Positions 16,329-25,649 are shown, counted from the first letter of the stretch. The stretch: DNA of 64,000 nt from Chloroflexota bacterium (GCA_016838895.1 JAEKNU010000012.1:1-64000), one strand, 5' to 3'. Program-made: numbers and translations. The notes: generated from the sequence alone by a model not told the origin.

Positions 16329-17063
16329 TTAATGCAAAACTTTTTCCAAAAAGGCGATCGTGCGAGGATTGGTAGGATTATTGAAGAGTACATCAGGTGC
16401 AGCATCTTCAATAATCTGGCCTTCGTCCATCAAAATCGCTCTATCAGCTGCTGCTCTTGCAAATCCAATTTCATGAGAGACAACCACCATGGTCATGCCT
16501 TCCTGAGCCAGTTTTAACATAACGTCCAGTACTTCCTGAATCATTTCAGGATCCAGGGCGCTGGTGGGTTCATCAAAGAGCATGATTTTGGGATCCATGA
16601 CCAATGCACGGGCGATGGCCACGCGCTGCTGCTGTCCACCGGATAATTGAGCCGGCATGGAATTGGCTTTTTCAGGAATTCCCACTTTCGTCAGCATCGC
16701 CATGGCACGTTCTTCAGCTTCTTTTCGATGTCGTTTACGTATAACTTTCTGTGCCAGCATTATATTATCCATTACAGATAAGTGGGGGAAGAGATTGAAG
16801 CTCTGGAAAACCATACCAATTTCTGTGCGCAAAGTACAAATTTGCTCTTGCGTTTCTGTTGGCAAATTGTCCACAATGATGTCGCCATGATCAAAGGTTT
16901 CCAGGCGATTAATACATCGAAGCAGGGTAGATTTCCCGGAACCGGAGGGTCCGATGATGACAACTACTTCACCCTGCTCAATATCCAAGTTTATGCCCCG
17001 AAGTGCATGGATTTGGTTGATAAAATATTTGTGTACGTTTTGAATTTGAATGATGGGTGCCAT
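16329..17063 (-). CDS. Polar amino acid ABC transporter, ATP-binding protein
   Basis: 244 aa, the usual length of GlnQ/HisP proteins. Walker A is GPSGSGKST (about 38-46), the signature is LSGGQQQR (about 142-149), Walker B is IMLFDEPTSALD, and the switch histidine is in VVVSHE. It energises amino acid import with the permease upstream. GGAGG, 6 nt before the ATG, overlaps the permease stop codon, so translation is coupled. It is third gene of the binding protein-permease-ATPase operon. Confidence 0.92.
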   Translation of the reverse strand: MAPIIQIQNVHKYFINQIHALRGINLDIEQGEVVVIIGPSGSGKSTLLRCINRLETFDHGDIIVDNLPTETQEQICTLRTEIGMVFQSFNLFPHLSVMDNIMLAQKVIRKRHRKEAEERAMAMLTKVGIPEKANSMPAQLSGGQQQRVAIARALVMDPKIMLFDEPTSALDPEMIQEVLDVMLKLAQEGMTMVVVSHEIGFARAAADRAILMDEGQIIEDAAPDVLFNNPTNPRTIAFLEKVLH

Positions 17064-17066
17064 GGT

Positions 17067-17897
17067 TTACCTCCCCGTCTTTGTTTTGCGTTCAATTGCT
17101 GCAACAACACGAGCCGAGAATAATGTCATCACTAAATATAAGAGGGCAATTAATGACCATGTCTGAACTGGAATAAAGTTTTGGGACATAAATTCACGAC
17201 CACGACGGGTCATATCGGTAACAGCAACCACACTCACCAGTGAAGAGTCTTTCAGGAGTGAAATAAATTCATTACCAATAGGTGGCAATATGACCCGAAT
17301 TGCCTGGGGTAGGATGATATAACGCATGGCTTGTCCATGACTCATACCCAAACTAATAGCTGCTTCCATTTGTCCCGGAGGGATACTCTGGATACCGGCA
17401 CGGTATATTTCACTCATATAAGCTGCGTAACAAAACGTCAGACCGACAATGGCCATCATGACAGGATTGGCATGGTAATTGGATAATGCGTTGATTTGCA
17501 AAGCCTTACCAAAATCCTGAAGAATGGAAGGAAAGGCAAAATACCAGAAAATTAATTGCACTAAAAGGGGGATACCGCGTACGATTTCTACAAATAACGT
17601 AGCAGGGAAACGCAGGATAAATAATTTAGACATCTTTCCGAGGGCAACAATTAAACCCACCATCAGCATGAGGATGAAACTGGAGACCGTGGTGAGGATC
17701 GTAATCCCGATACCATCCCGGATGAAAAGGATAATACGCCAATAGGGATCCGGTTGGCTGACACTTAGCAGTATGATCAGAGCCACCACACTGATAAGTA
17801 GCAGCCACCATTGATCAAATTTTTTGCTGCCATTTTCTTCCGGAACCGGGTAAAAATGATCACTTACATTGGCGACTGGAAGTTCATTATGATCCAT
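17067..17897 (-). CDS. Polar amino acid ABC transporter, permease (HisM/GlnP type)
   Basis: 276 aa with about five to six transmembrane helices from about residue 30 onward. The ATPase-coupling EAA-type loop of amino acid permeases is seen as EAAISLGMSHGQAMRYIILPQAIR (about 180-205; positions given as guide). A hydrophilic N-terminal extension of about 30 residues is somewhat longer than usual. AAGGAC lies 6 nt before the ATG. It is the only permease gene, so it should work as a homodimer. Confidence 0.92.
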   Translation of the reverse strand: MDHNELPVANVSDHFYPVPEENGSKKFDQWWLLLISVVALIILLSVSQPDPYWRIILFIRDGIGITILTTVSSFILMLMVGLIVALGKMSKLFILRFPATLFVEIVRGIPLLVQLIFWYFAFPSILQDFGKALQINALSNYHANPVMMAIVGLTFCYAAYMSEIYRAGIQSIPPGQMEAAISLGMSHGQAMRYIILPQAIRVILPPIGNEFISLLKDSSLVSVVAVTDMTRRGREFMSQNFIPVQTWSLIALLYLVMTLFSARVVAAIERKTKTGR

Positions 17898-17917
17898 GAG
17901 CTAGTCCTTTATACAAG

Positions 17918-17946
17918 AAAGCTCGGAGACATCGTCCCCGAGCTTT
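17918..17946 (-). terminator. Hairpin between binding protein and permease genes
   Basis: AAAGCTCGG and CCGAGCTTT form a 9-bp stem with an 11-nt loop and only a weak T tract. Such intercistronic hairpins often give more binding protein than permease by partial termination or RNA stabilisation (inference). Confidence 0.55.
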
Positions 17947-17963
17947 AACTTTTTCAATCTCGG

Positions 17964-18713
17964 TTATTCACCGGCCAGCCATTTTGCTTCCAGCGGAGCA
18001 ATGCCGCCTTCATCTTGGACTGCTTTCAAACCGGCATTCAGTTTTGTGAGTAAATCTGCATTTTCATTACATACTGCAATACCATAGTTCTCATCAGTGA
18101 AGACTTCACCGGTCAGGGCTAATTCACCATTGCTTTGGGCAACGAAATCAAAAGCGGTTGGGTAATCAGCAACGACAACATCAATCTGACCATTGGTCAG
18201 ATCCAGATAAGCCAGATCAACGGAGTCGTAGGTTTTCAGTGTGGCGCCTGCCATACCTTCGACTTCAATTGCACCGGTGGTACCAATCTGGGCACCTACT
18301 GTCATACCATCCAGGTCAGCAATACTGCTGATACGATCATCACCAGCGACGATGGTCAGTACCTGACCAGCTTCGATATATGGTTCGGTGAAGAGCATGG
18401 TCTCTTTGCGGTCTTCAGTAATGGTGATCGCAGAGATAGCTGCATCATATTGGCATTGTGAAATACCAGCCAGGAGGGCATCCCATTCGGTGGGGATAAT
18501 TTCGATATCGAGACCTTCTTTTTCAGCGATCATGGTGATCAGGTCAATATCAAAACCGACGGGTTCTTTGGTGGTTTCATCGATATATTCGAATGGGGGC
18601 CAGGTGGTATCGGATGCGATACGAATGGTTTCGCTTTTGGCGCCACCACATGCGGTGAGCAAAATACTCATGACAATTAACAAAAAGAAAATAGATTTAA
18701 ACTGCTTTTTCAT
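17964..18713 (-). CDS. Polar amino acid ABC transporter, substrate-binding lipoprotein
   Basis: 249 aa of the SBP_bac_3 family. Signal peptide 1-21 with lipobox LLTAC (Cys22). The domain starts IRIASDTTWPPFEYID and has the family motif GFDIDLITMIAEKEGL. The ligand-carboxylate arginine lies in TEDRKETMLFTEPY, and the hinge/ligand Asp in GQIDVVVADYPTA. The ATG at 18713 has GGAGGAG 6 nt upstream; an upstream in-frame extension runs through the leader and is not used. The leader encodes an Arg/His/Lys-rich peptide and a terminator, which suggests basic amino acids as ligand (inference). Confidence 0.9.
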   Translation of the reverse strand: MKKQFKSIFFLLIVMSILLTACGGAKSETIRIASDTTWPPFEYIDETTKEPVGFDIDLITMIAEKEGLDIEIIPTEWDALLAGISQCQYDAAISAITITEDRKETMLFTEPYIEAGQVLTIVAGDDRISSIADLDGMTVGAQIGTTGAIEVEGMAGATLKTYDSVDLAYLDLTNGQIDVVVADYPTAFDFVAQSNGELALTGEVFTDENYGIAVCNENADLLTKLNAGLKAVQDEGGIAPLEAKWLAGE

Positions 18714-18737
18714 ACTTCTCCTCCAAGAGTGTATATA

Positions 18738-18768
18738 TAAAAAAACGCCTATTCCAAAGGAATGGCGT
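18738..18768 (-). terminator. Leader terminator (attenuator) before the amino acid transporter
   Basis: Minus strand: arms ACGCCATTCC and GGAATAGGCGT (one bulge), then TTTTTTTATATATA. It lies between the operon promoter and the first gene, ending about 25 nt before the ATG, with no gene upstream on that strand. So it must act on this operon's own transcript. Its 5' arm can instead pair with GGAGCGGC (plus-strand 18811-18818), a possible antiterminator. Two more hairpins lie between (18781-18807, arms TTGCTTTT; 18817-18831, arms CCTTC). Confidence 0.7.
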
Positions 18769-18819
18769 ATTTTGCTTAGTTTGCTTTTGAATCTCTGGTA
18801 AAAGCAATCAGCCGCTCCT

Positions 18820-18882
18820 TCAATTGGAAGGTCGGATATGTCGATGATATCGCTTGGCGAATTGCTGCTTAATATATTCCAT
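18820..18882 (-). CDS. Putative 20-aa leader peptide rich in Arg/His/Lys
   Basis: ATG at 18882 lies about 3 nt after the predicted start of transcription, with no ribosome binding site (leaderless style). The peptide contains KRYHRHIR: three CGA arginine codons and two histidine codons within seven codons. Stop is TGA at 18820-18822, overlapping the CCTTC/GAAGG hairpin. The position relative to the terminator is what ribosome-mediated attenuation needs. No translation evidence; this is inferred from layout and from the parallel leader in front of argG. Confidence 0.5.
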   Translation of the reverse strand: MEYIKQQFAKRYHRHIRPSN

Positions 18883-18891
18883 ATTGCTGCA

Positions 18892-18920
18892 TTTATATCA
18901 TCCGAGGAATGATATGTCAA
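18892..18920 (-). promoter_or_regulatory. Promoter of the amino acid ABC transporter operon
   Basis: Minus strand TTGACA (18915-18920), 17-bp spacer, TATAAA (18892-18897). Start of transcription is expected near 18885, giving a leader of about 170 nt. Confidence 0.8.
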
Positions 18921-19334
18921 GCGAATTAAACCATGATAAAAAAGTCAGGATGAATGGGTGAATACAGTATATGACATAATAATACCAATGGGAAACCCGT
19001 CATCGTATGAAGGGAGTGATGCATAATTTATTCTGAGGCTCGGATCGGCATGTCGGAAGTTGGCCAATTGTAAACGTCGTAAAACATCAAGCTGGGAGAT
19101 TGCTTTGGTCGCTTCGCTCCCGCGCAATGACATGTTTACGGGAATTCCTCCGTATTGAGTTAACATGCGTCGGTCGGATTGAGGTGGCGGGTAAAATTAT
19201 TTTTAATCAAAATCTGCATAACTGAAATCCGACGATAGGCTAATACCGTTAGACGGTTTTCACAAAGAGATCCTTTATTCTCAAAGCCATTTCGCTCAAA
19301 CCGTCCTACGACTGGATGATATGTCAAACGAATT
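18909..19334. repeat. Segment bounded by 19-bp direct repeats (18/19 identical)
   Basis: ATGATATGTCAAGCGAATT (18909-18927) recurs as the same sequence with one change at 19316-19334. The first copy provides the -35 box of the transporter promoter; the second has no matching -10. The enclosed ~390 bp carry a REP-like hairpin and no gene. A GACGGTTTT / AAACCGTC pair (about 19251-19307) is another inverted repeat here. I see nothing else supportable in 18921-19462. Confidence 0.5.
19076..19139. repeat. REP/MITE-like imperfect hairpin
   Basis: An imperfect inverted repeat of about 64 bp has GTAAAACATC-type ends and an inner part with GGGAG/CTCCC and ATTGC/GCAAT. The inner text (GATTGCTTTGGTCGCTTCGC, then CGCAATGACA) is like the interspersed GAGATTGCTTCG...CGCAATGACA repeats found in many bacterial genomes. 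Copies elsewhere in this genome are likely but not visible in the window. Confidence 0.5.
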
Positions 19335-19462
19335 GTAATAATCGGATGATTCCACGAATGTATTTTTTTTTCACACTGGGTTTATTTAACAAAAATCAAT
19401 TGCTGGTATACAATTGAAGAGATATATATCTTTTTATTTGAGAAGAATACGAGAGGGTATTG

Positions 19463-22405
19463 ATGAACTTTTTTGGGAAATTTTGCAAAATTAATAGATT
19501 TATAATTTTATTTGTTCTGGCATTTAGTTCATTTGGATTGGTAGGTTGTAGTGAAGATGTCGATATGGTTCCAACTGCCCCTATATCCGTTGAAGAGGAG
19601 CCGCAACAGGTTGTTAATATAGAAACGCCAACACCAACAGCAACTATTGTCGCCACAAGCACACCAACCAATACACCGGATCCGATTCTGAATGCCTCTG
19701 AAATGATCTCTGTATTTGAAACATACGATGATTTTGAAGGTCCTTTTGATGAAGAAAAATGGGTTATCCAGCAGCAGGAGAATAATAATCCATTCAGCTA
19801 TTCGGCAGATGATGGAAAACTCCAAATCCATTCGGATGGAGAGCAATTTGGTTATGCTGAACTTTATTTACACGTTATGCCAACAAATCTATCAAAAGAT
19901 TTAAATGGCGTTTCAGTTGTATTCTCACCAAGTTTAACACCCAATGGAAGTTCTCCATACGGTATTTTGATTTCATTAACGGATGGCGATGCAAAATGGG
20001 CTTATCGATGTTATACCATTTACAGCGCAAATAGGTTGTATTGTGAGATGGAAGATGCCAATTCAGGTGTCAGACTATTCACTATGGAATCAGTAACAAT
20101 ATCCAGTTTGCAAGCGGCTAAACTGAAAATTGAATGGATACCACATAGCGGATTGTTGTTAACGTTTTTAAATAATCAATTGGTGGATTCACAGCAATTG
20201 GATATTACAGGTTCGATGTGGGCTGAAGATGTAGCGTTATATGTTTACAGAGGGGCATCTTATGCCTCTGGTGAAATCCTCTTTCAGGATTTTCGACTTG
20301 GCGAATTTCAGGAAACGGTATTTAATTTACCTGATGATTTATTACCGGAAATTGAGCAGACGTTTCTCTATACAAAGGATGGCATTGATTATTATTTGTA
20401 TGATGATTTTGATTCTGCATTGTATGATAATGGAATTGATTTTCGCAGATGGAAACTATATATAGAAGACCAAGGTCACTCCACACAAACAGAAGAACCG
20501 TTTATGGGACAGCAAAATGGTCAATTTGTTCTAATTGGAAAAGGCAATGTGAGTATCGATATAAAGAATCCGCAAAAAGATCTTAGTGCCTTTCAAGTTG
20601 AGTTGTTACCGCAGGAAGTGGATCGTAAATCAGGATCTATATTCCTCTCATTACCTGTTTGGAATTCGCCAAGAAGTGAGGGAAAAGGGAAGGTTTTATT
20701 AAGTTATGTTTGCAACACCAATTTTGAAGAAGGTCCGGATGAGATTATGTGGTGTACTTATGCTGGGGAAAATGATCAATTTATTTATAGTTCTTTTGTG
20801 ATGCCCATTCCAGAGGATGAGTTACAGCAAATCAGATTGCAATACAACAAATCTTTGGGGGAATTTCAGGCATATATTAATAATCAATTGGTAGATCAAA
20901 TTGAAGTACAGAAAGAACATCAAAATATAATCGATCAATATGGATTTGCACCTTCCATATTGGCTTTTCAAAGCGAAGGAAATAATATTGCTTTTGATAA
21001 TATCGTAATTGGAAAAGCGAGTGCATCAGATACAGATATTCAAAGTGAGCCAGTAGAAATGACTGAACCTGATGATATGTTGCCGCACAGCGATTTATAT
21101 TTATACGATGATTTTGAGGATGAAAATGCTGATTTCGCCTGGCAAAGCCACTTATGGGGCAGTTTTATAACAGAAGATGAATCCGCAGTCATATACCAAA
21201 ATAATGGTGCGTTACTGATAAGTGATTTTCTACAAGATGGATATCCTAGCGGGCAACTGCACAGCAATTTATTTACCGAAGTACATGGGCAACAACCCAA
21301 TGCGATGAAGATTGAATTTCAGGCTGATGAAAATGACTTTCCATATAGTCGGGGATTCGGGCTGACAATGTTTATCCTCAATAAGGAAATAAATGTTAAT
21401 GAAGAAATTTATGGGGCAAAAGTAAATTTAGGGGAATTGATATGTCGAATTGGGTATGTAGAAAAGGCGATAGGAGGTGAATGTTCAGTTTGCTTTGAGT
21501 TCGCTGGCTGCCGATTTTTCAAAATGCAGCAATTATTTGATCTAACTGCAGATGTTCATGGGTTGCATTCAATTGCAGTAGAACATGATGTAGAAAGCAG
21601 TAAATACTATATGTATTTTGATGATGAACTATATGATGTTTATGATTCGCCGTCTGATTTTTCATTACCTCATATTTTTACAATAAGTCCGACGCACGGT
21701 GAAGAAACTCGAGGGACCGTACGCATAGAAAATGTATGGCTGGGAATTCCTGCTCAGCATCCTGAAGTATTGAAAATTAATGAAGAATCTGATTTATCCC
21801 TTGAAGACAACAATTCCATGGATACTACCCAGGCTGAGATATCACAACCAGAAATGGGATTGCAATTATCCATAGATGGCGGTTCTGTTGAGGATGGAAG
21901 TATTTTATTTTTACCAAAAGGTACACAAGATCACCGAGTTATCTATTCATATTTACCCGAAAATAATTTGTTAGCTGAAGTGAATATGGCAGGCATAACA
22001 CTTTCTCCAGTTGAAATAGCACCAAATGGTTGGGATACCTATGTCGTTTTTTCAGATACTGGGGGTCAATATCAATTAATTTGTATTACCAGATATAATG
22101 GCGAATCCTCTTATTTCCAGTGCAACGATACAATAAATGATACGCCAAATGGTTTTCAATCAGAGGAAATATCAATTGATCCTGAACAAGCCCATCGTGT
22201 TGTGATTGAAGTCGATCCTGAGACGTACAACTTGCATGTTTGGTTGGATGAAGAAAATGTATTCGATGTTGATTCACGCCAACCCAGACAATTTTTTGAG
22301 GAAAACAGATTTAATTTCAGATTCATGGTATTTAATGCTGAATCAACTGCACAAGATTTTCGGATGCGTGTCGAAGACATTGAGATCGGCTCGCCGGAAT
22401 ATTAG
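19463..22405 (+). CDS. Large multi-domain lipoprotein, concanavalin/LamG-like modules (copy 1)
   Basis: 980 aa. Signal peptide with lipobox LVGC (Cys29), then a Thr/Pro-rich stalk (TPTPTATIVATSTPTNTPDP type, about 50-72). Four similar beta-rich modules follow, starting near residues 88, 311, 544 and 799. The first three open with Y-D-D-F-(E/D) and close with a phrase like FQDFRLG, FDNIVIG or IENVWLG. These are hallmarks of jelly-roll (LamG / DUF1080-like) folds that often bind glycans. Probably anchored outside the cell. The ATG at 19463 has GAGAGGG 5 nt upstream. A paralogue follows directly. No catalytic residues recognised. Confidence 0.8.
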   Translation: MNFFGKFCKINRFIILFVLAFSSFGLVGCSEDVDMVPTAPISVEEEPQQVVNIETPTPTATIVATSTPTNTPDPILNASEMISVFETYDDFEGPFDEEKWVIQQQENNNPFSYSADDGKLQIHSDGEQFGYAELYLHVMPTNLSKDLNGVSVVFSPSLTPNGSSPYGILISLTDGDAKWAYRCYTIYSANRLYCEMEDANSGVRLFTMESVTISSLQAAKLKIEWIPHSGLLLTFLNNQLVDSQQLDITGSMWAEDVALYVYRGASYASGEILFQDFRLGEFQETVFNLPDDLLPEIEQTFLYTKDGIDYYLYDDFDSALYDNGIDFRRWKLYIEDQGHSTQTEEPFMGQQNGQFVLIGKGNVSIDIKNPQKDLSAFQVELLPQEVDRKSGSIFLSLPVWNSPRSEGKGKVLLSYVCNTNFEEGPDEIMWCTYAGENDQFIYSSFVMPIPEDELQQIRLQYNKSLGEFQAYINNQLVDQIEVQKEHQNIIDQYGFAPSILAFQSEGNNIAFDNIVIGKASASDTDIQSEPVEMTEPDDMLPHSDLYLYDDFEDENADFAWQSHLWGSFITEDESAVIYQNNGALLISDFLQDGYPSGQLHSNLFTEVHGQQPNAMKIEFQADENDFPYSRGFGLTMFILNKEINVNEEIYGAKVNLGELICRIGYVEKAIGGECSVCFEFAGCRFFKMQQLFDLTADVHGLHSIAVEHDVESSKYYMYFDDELYDVYDSPSDFSLPHIFTISPTHGEETRGTVRIENVWLGIPAQHPEVLKINEESDLSLEDNNSMDTTQAEISQPEMGLQLSIDGGSVEDGSILFLPKGTQDHRVIYSYLPENNLLAEVNMAGITLSPVEIAPNGWDTYVVFSDTGGQYQLICITRYNGESSYFQCNDTINDTPNGFQSEEISIDPEQAHRVVIEVDPETYNLHVWLDEENVFDVDSRQPRQFFEENRFNFRFMVFNAESTAQDFRMRVEDIEIGSPEY

Positions 22406-22454
22406 AAGGTATGTGTTTTTGTAACAGCCTTTCAGATTGTTCTAAAAAAATACA

Positions 22455-22500
22455 CTATCCCCAATGCATATCACCGTATTGAGTGGCGGCGATCCCGGCC
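22455..22500 (-). pseudogene. 3' remnant of a second pfkB-family kinase gene
   Basis: On the minus strand this reads GIAATQYGDMHWG followed by TAG, almost the same as the last residues of the intact kinase 3.2 kb away (RIAATQYGGTHWG, TAG at 25650-25652). Roughly four in five bases agree over about 45 bp. Only the extreme end is left. It lies in the same position and orientation after lipoprotein copy 1 as the full kinase does after copy 2, so it marks the boundary of a tandem duplication. Confidence 0.75.
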
Positions 22501-22648
22501 GAGATTTGGTATATCAAACCATTTGGAATCATTGGAGGATTCATCAAGTATTATTATTTATTGGGATTGGATCTATCAGAAACATGATATTGGTATTCAA
22601 TGATAGCGATATAAATGATTTCATCGAGAAATATTAGAGAGGGCATTG

Positions 22649-25606
22649 ATGAATTTTCCAAGAAAGTATCATAAAAAAATATTACTGATTTTTTTATTTG
22701 TTTTTGTTAGTGTTTTATTTGGATTGTCAGGGTGTAGTGAGGATATCAATATTATTCCAAATGAATCTTCATCCGTGGAAGAAGAGCAGGTTGATCAACA
22801 GGCAATGCCAACACCAACCGTACTCATTGTTCCAACAGCTACACAAACCAGTACGCCTGATCCTGTTTTAAATGCATCCGAACTTATTTCATCATTTACG
22901 ATCTATGACGATTTTTCGGCAGATATTGATGAGTTGAAATGGGATGTATTTGCTGTAGACAATATGGAGCCTTTTTCAGTTATTTCAAGTAATGGCAAGC
23001 TTCAAATCTCAATCGATAGGGAGAAATTTGTTAATTCCGATTTGTACCTTGATGTTAATTCTGATGGCTTTTCAAAGAATACAAACGGTATCTCAGTAGA
23101 TATGTTATCAAACAGTTCACCAGTTTACACTTCACCAACAGGCGTTTTATTAACATTAACTGATGGTAAATCCAAAATGGATTATCGATGCTATACAATT
23201 CTCGCGGTTGCTAGATTGTTTTGCGAGTTGGAAGATGCTGTATCAGGTTATCAAATGGATGCCATGGATGCGTTGTCTATTTTACCTAATCAATCCAATC
23301 AATTACAGATCGAATGGATTCCTGAAACAGGATTGTTGCTGACATTTTTAAATCAGCAATTGATTTATTCACAACAGCTTGATATTGAATCTCCGATATG
23401 GATGGAAAGTGCGAAAATCTTTGTTCGCAAGGTTAATTCCTATGCAGAAGATGAAATATTTTATGACAATTTCAGAATTGGAACGTATCAGGAAACAGAG
23501 ATTAACTTGCCAGATGATCTATATCCACCAATAGAACAGCCAGTATTATATTCGCAAAACGGCATAGAATATTATTTGTATGATTCTTTTGAAGAACCTT
23601 ACTATGAAAACAAGTATGATCTACGTCGATGGGATGTATTATTTGGCTTGGGTGATACCAATTTATTAAGAACGGAATCTTTTATGGGGCAGAAAAATGG
23701 AACTTTATATTTTGAAGGTAATACAATCGTAGATATGGTTCCAATAATGTCGAATGATGAATTGCGTGCCATCCAATTTGATATTTTGCCAACAACGAAT
23801 GATCGTTCATCTGGTGGTATGGAAATTCAATTAAATGTTAAAAATAGTGAAGTTATCCATGGGAATGAAAATTTTTTATTAAGTTATTTCTGTAGTCCAA
23901 TTTATGTCGATGGCCCCAATGATAAATTGTGGTGTGCTTATATTGGGACTGATAATCAATTTATCATTAGCTCTTTTGAAATGCCATTTTCTGATAGAGA
24001 ATCACATCAAGTTCGTTTGCAATATGATGATAAGTCAGGTGTTTTCCAAACATACATGAATGACAAAATGGTTGATGAAGTAATTGTGTTGGATGAACAC
24101 AGGCAGAAAATTGTGGAATTTGGATTAAAATCCGCAGTTTTGATTGATACTGGAACCGATGAAAATATTGCAATAGATAATTTTATAATTGGTAGAAAAT
24201 CTGATGTGGTGAAATCAACAGGTGTGGTAGGATTGCCGACACCTGTTGATATGTTACCTCATAGTGATTTATATTTACATGATGATTTTGAAGATGAAAA
24301 TTTTGATTTTTCCTGGAACAGCCATTTATGGAGCGGTATTTTATCAGAAGATAATTCAGGAATTTATCAAAATGATGGTGCATTAGTTGTTGGTGACAAA
24401 CCAGAATCTGGTTTCTCTTCCTGGGTGTTGTATAACCAAGGATTTAATTCAATTGGTATGCAAAATGCTAATGCCGTCAAAATTGAATTTCAGGCAGATG
24501 AAAATGATTTTCCTCATGATAGAGCAATATTATTTAATGCTTTCTTGATGGATGATGAAGCCGATATTGGCGAAAATGTGCATGGCGTAAAATTGGTAGG
24601 GGGTGTATTAAATTGTCGGGTATTGTTTGAAAATGAGAATGTTTTCGTGGAATGCTCCTCTTGTTTTGAATTTGAAGGTTGTACAGATTATGAAATGGTA
24701 TCTTTAACTGGGTATGTGGGTAATTCAGCTAAATTGCACAATATTGCTTTGGAACATGATGAGGAAAGTAACAAATACTATATTTATTTTGACGATACAT
24801 TATTAGGAACTTATGATACGCCAGAAAATTATGATCCATTACATACCTTTCCGATACAAGTACTTAGTGGGGATAATCCTGATGGAACGATTCGTATTGA
24901 AAATGTATTTATCGGGTACTCGGCAAGCCATCCTGAATTGATGAGCAATTATATAATTCAGTCGCCTGAAGAGAATATAAAAAGTGAAAATGATGACCAA
25001 GCTCCAGAGATATCCAAAGTAGATGTTGTTGAACTTGAGAAATTTAAACATGAAAATGGTCTTCAATTGTCTATTGATGGTGGATATGTGGAGGACGAAG
25101 ATATCATTGTTTTGCCAAAAGGAACCCAAAATCATAGAGGCATTTATTCATATTTGCCAGATGAATTTGCAATTCATGAAATAAATAAGGCATCTATCAA
25201 GTTTTCTCCAATTGAAATACCACCGAATGGATGGGATGTGTATTTCGGATTCTCTGATACAGATGGATCTTATCAGTTTCAATGTATCATTCGGTATGAT
25301 TTCGAATTTTCAAATATCCAATGTCATGAATCAGTGAATAGTATTCAGGATGATTTATTTCAATCAGATGAAATTACATTTAATCCGACATTACCTCATG
25401 ATATTGCTATTGAAGTTGATCCAGATACATATCTGCTGCATATTCTTTTGGATGGAGAAGCAATTATTGATGTAGATACACGTCAACCAGCATCATTTTT
25501 TAGAGAGGGCAGATTCCAGTATGGATTAATGGTTGTCAACATAAATTCATCTGCGCCTGAATTCAAATTACGGTTTGAAGATATTGAGGTTGAATTATTG
25601 GAATAA
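22649..25606 (+). CDS. Large multi-domain lipoprotein, concanavalin/LamG-like modules (copy 2)
   Basis: 985 aa, homologous to copy 1 along its full length. Lipobox LSGC (Cys29), Thr/Pro stalk, then four modules starting near residues 85, 309, 540 and 804, with conserved landmarks such as the DLYLHDDFEDEN opening, KIEFQADENDFP and GLQLSIDGG. The copies have drifted considerably (by eye about half of the residues agree), so the duplication is old and both are kept intact, suggesting distinct ligands. GAGAGGG lies 5 nt before the ATG. Likely surface glycan binding; the convergent sugar kinase supports but does not prove a sugar context. Confidence 0.8.
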   Translation: MNFPRKYHKKILLIFLFVFVSVLFGLSGCSEDINIIPNESSSVEEEQVDQQAMPTPTVLIVPTATQTSTPDPVLNASELISSFTIYDDFSADIDELKWDVFAVDNMEPFSVISSNGKLQISIDREKFVNSDLYLDVNSDGFSKNTNGISVDMLSNSSPVYTSPTGVLLTLTDGKSKMDYRCYTILAVARLFCELEDAVSGYQMDAMDALSILPNQSNQLQIEWIPETGLLLTFLNQQLIYSQQLDIESPIWMESAKIFVRKVNSYAEDEIFYDNFRIGTYQETEINLPDDLYPPIEQPVLYSQNGIEYYLYDSFEEPYYENKYDLRRWDVLFGLGDTNLLRTESFMGQKNGTLYFEGNTIVDMVPIMSNDELRAIQFDILPTTNDRSSGGMEIQLNVKNSEVIHGNENFLLSYFCSPIYVDGPNDKLWCAYIGTDNQFIISSFEMPFSDRESHQVRLQYDDKSGVFQTYMNDKMVDEVIVLDEHRQKIVEFGLKSAVLIDTGTDENIAIDNFIIGRKSDVVKSTGVVGLPTPVDMLPHSDLYLHDDFEDENFDFSWNSHLWSGILSEDNSGIYQNDGALVVGDKPESGFSSWVLYNQGFNSIGMQNANAVKIEFQADENDFPHDRAILFNAFLMDDEADIGENVHGVKLVGGVLNCRVLFENENVFVECSSCFEFEGCTDYEMVSLTGYVGNSAKLHNIALEHDEESNKYYIYFDDTLLGTYDTPENYDPLHTFPIQVLSGDNPDGTIRIENVFIGYSASHPELMSNYIIQSPEENIKSENDDQAPEISKVDVVELEKFKHENGLQLSIDGGYVEDEDIIVLPKGTQNHRGIYSYLPDEFAIHEINKASIKFSPIEIPPNGWDVYFGFSDTDGSYQFQCIIRYDFEFSNIQCHESVNSIQDDLFQSDEITFNPTLPHDIAIEVDPDTYLLHILLDGEAIIDVDTRQPASFFREGRFQYGLMVVNINSSAPEFKLRFEDIEVELLE

Positions 25607-25612
25607 AATCTG

Positions 25613-25640
25613 AAAGGGTGTGACCGCTTCACACTTTTTT
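25613..25640 (+). terminator. Terminator of lipoprotein copy 2
   Basis: GTGTGA and TCACAC arms extended by A/G-T pairs, followed by six T. It lies directly after the stop codon, between convergent genes. Confidence 0.65.
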
Positions 25641-25649
25641 AACTATTTT

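Noticed and set aside
18738-18890. Known metabolite riboswitch (lysine, glycine, SAM, glutamine) before the ABC transporter
   Set aside because: None of the conserved core sequences I know are present.
19620-19685. Thr/Pro-rich repeat in lipoprotein copy 1 as a separate repeat element
   Set aside because: It is a normal extracytoplasmic linker of the protein, present in both paralogues.
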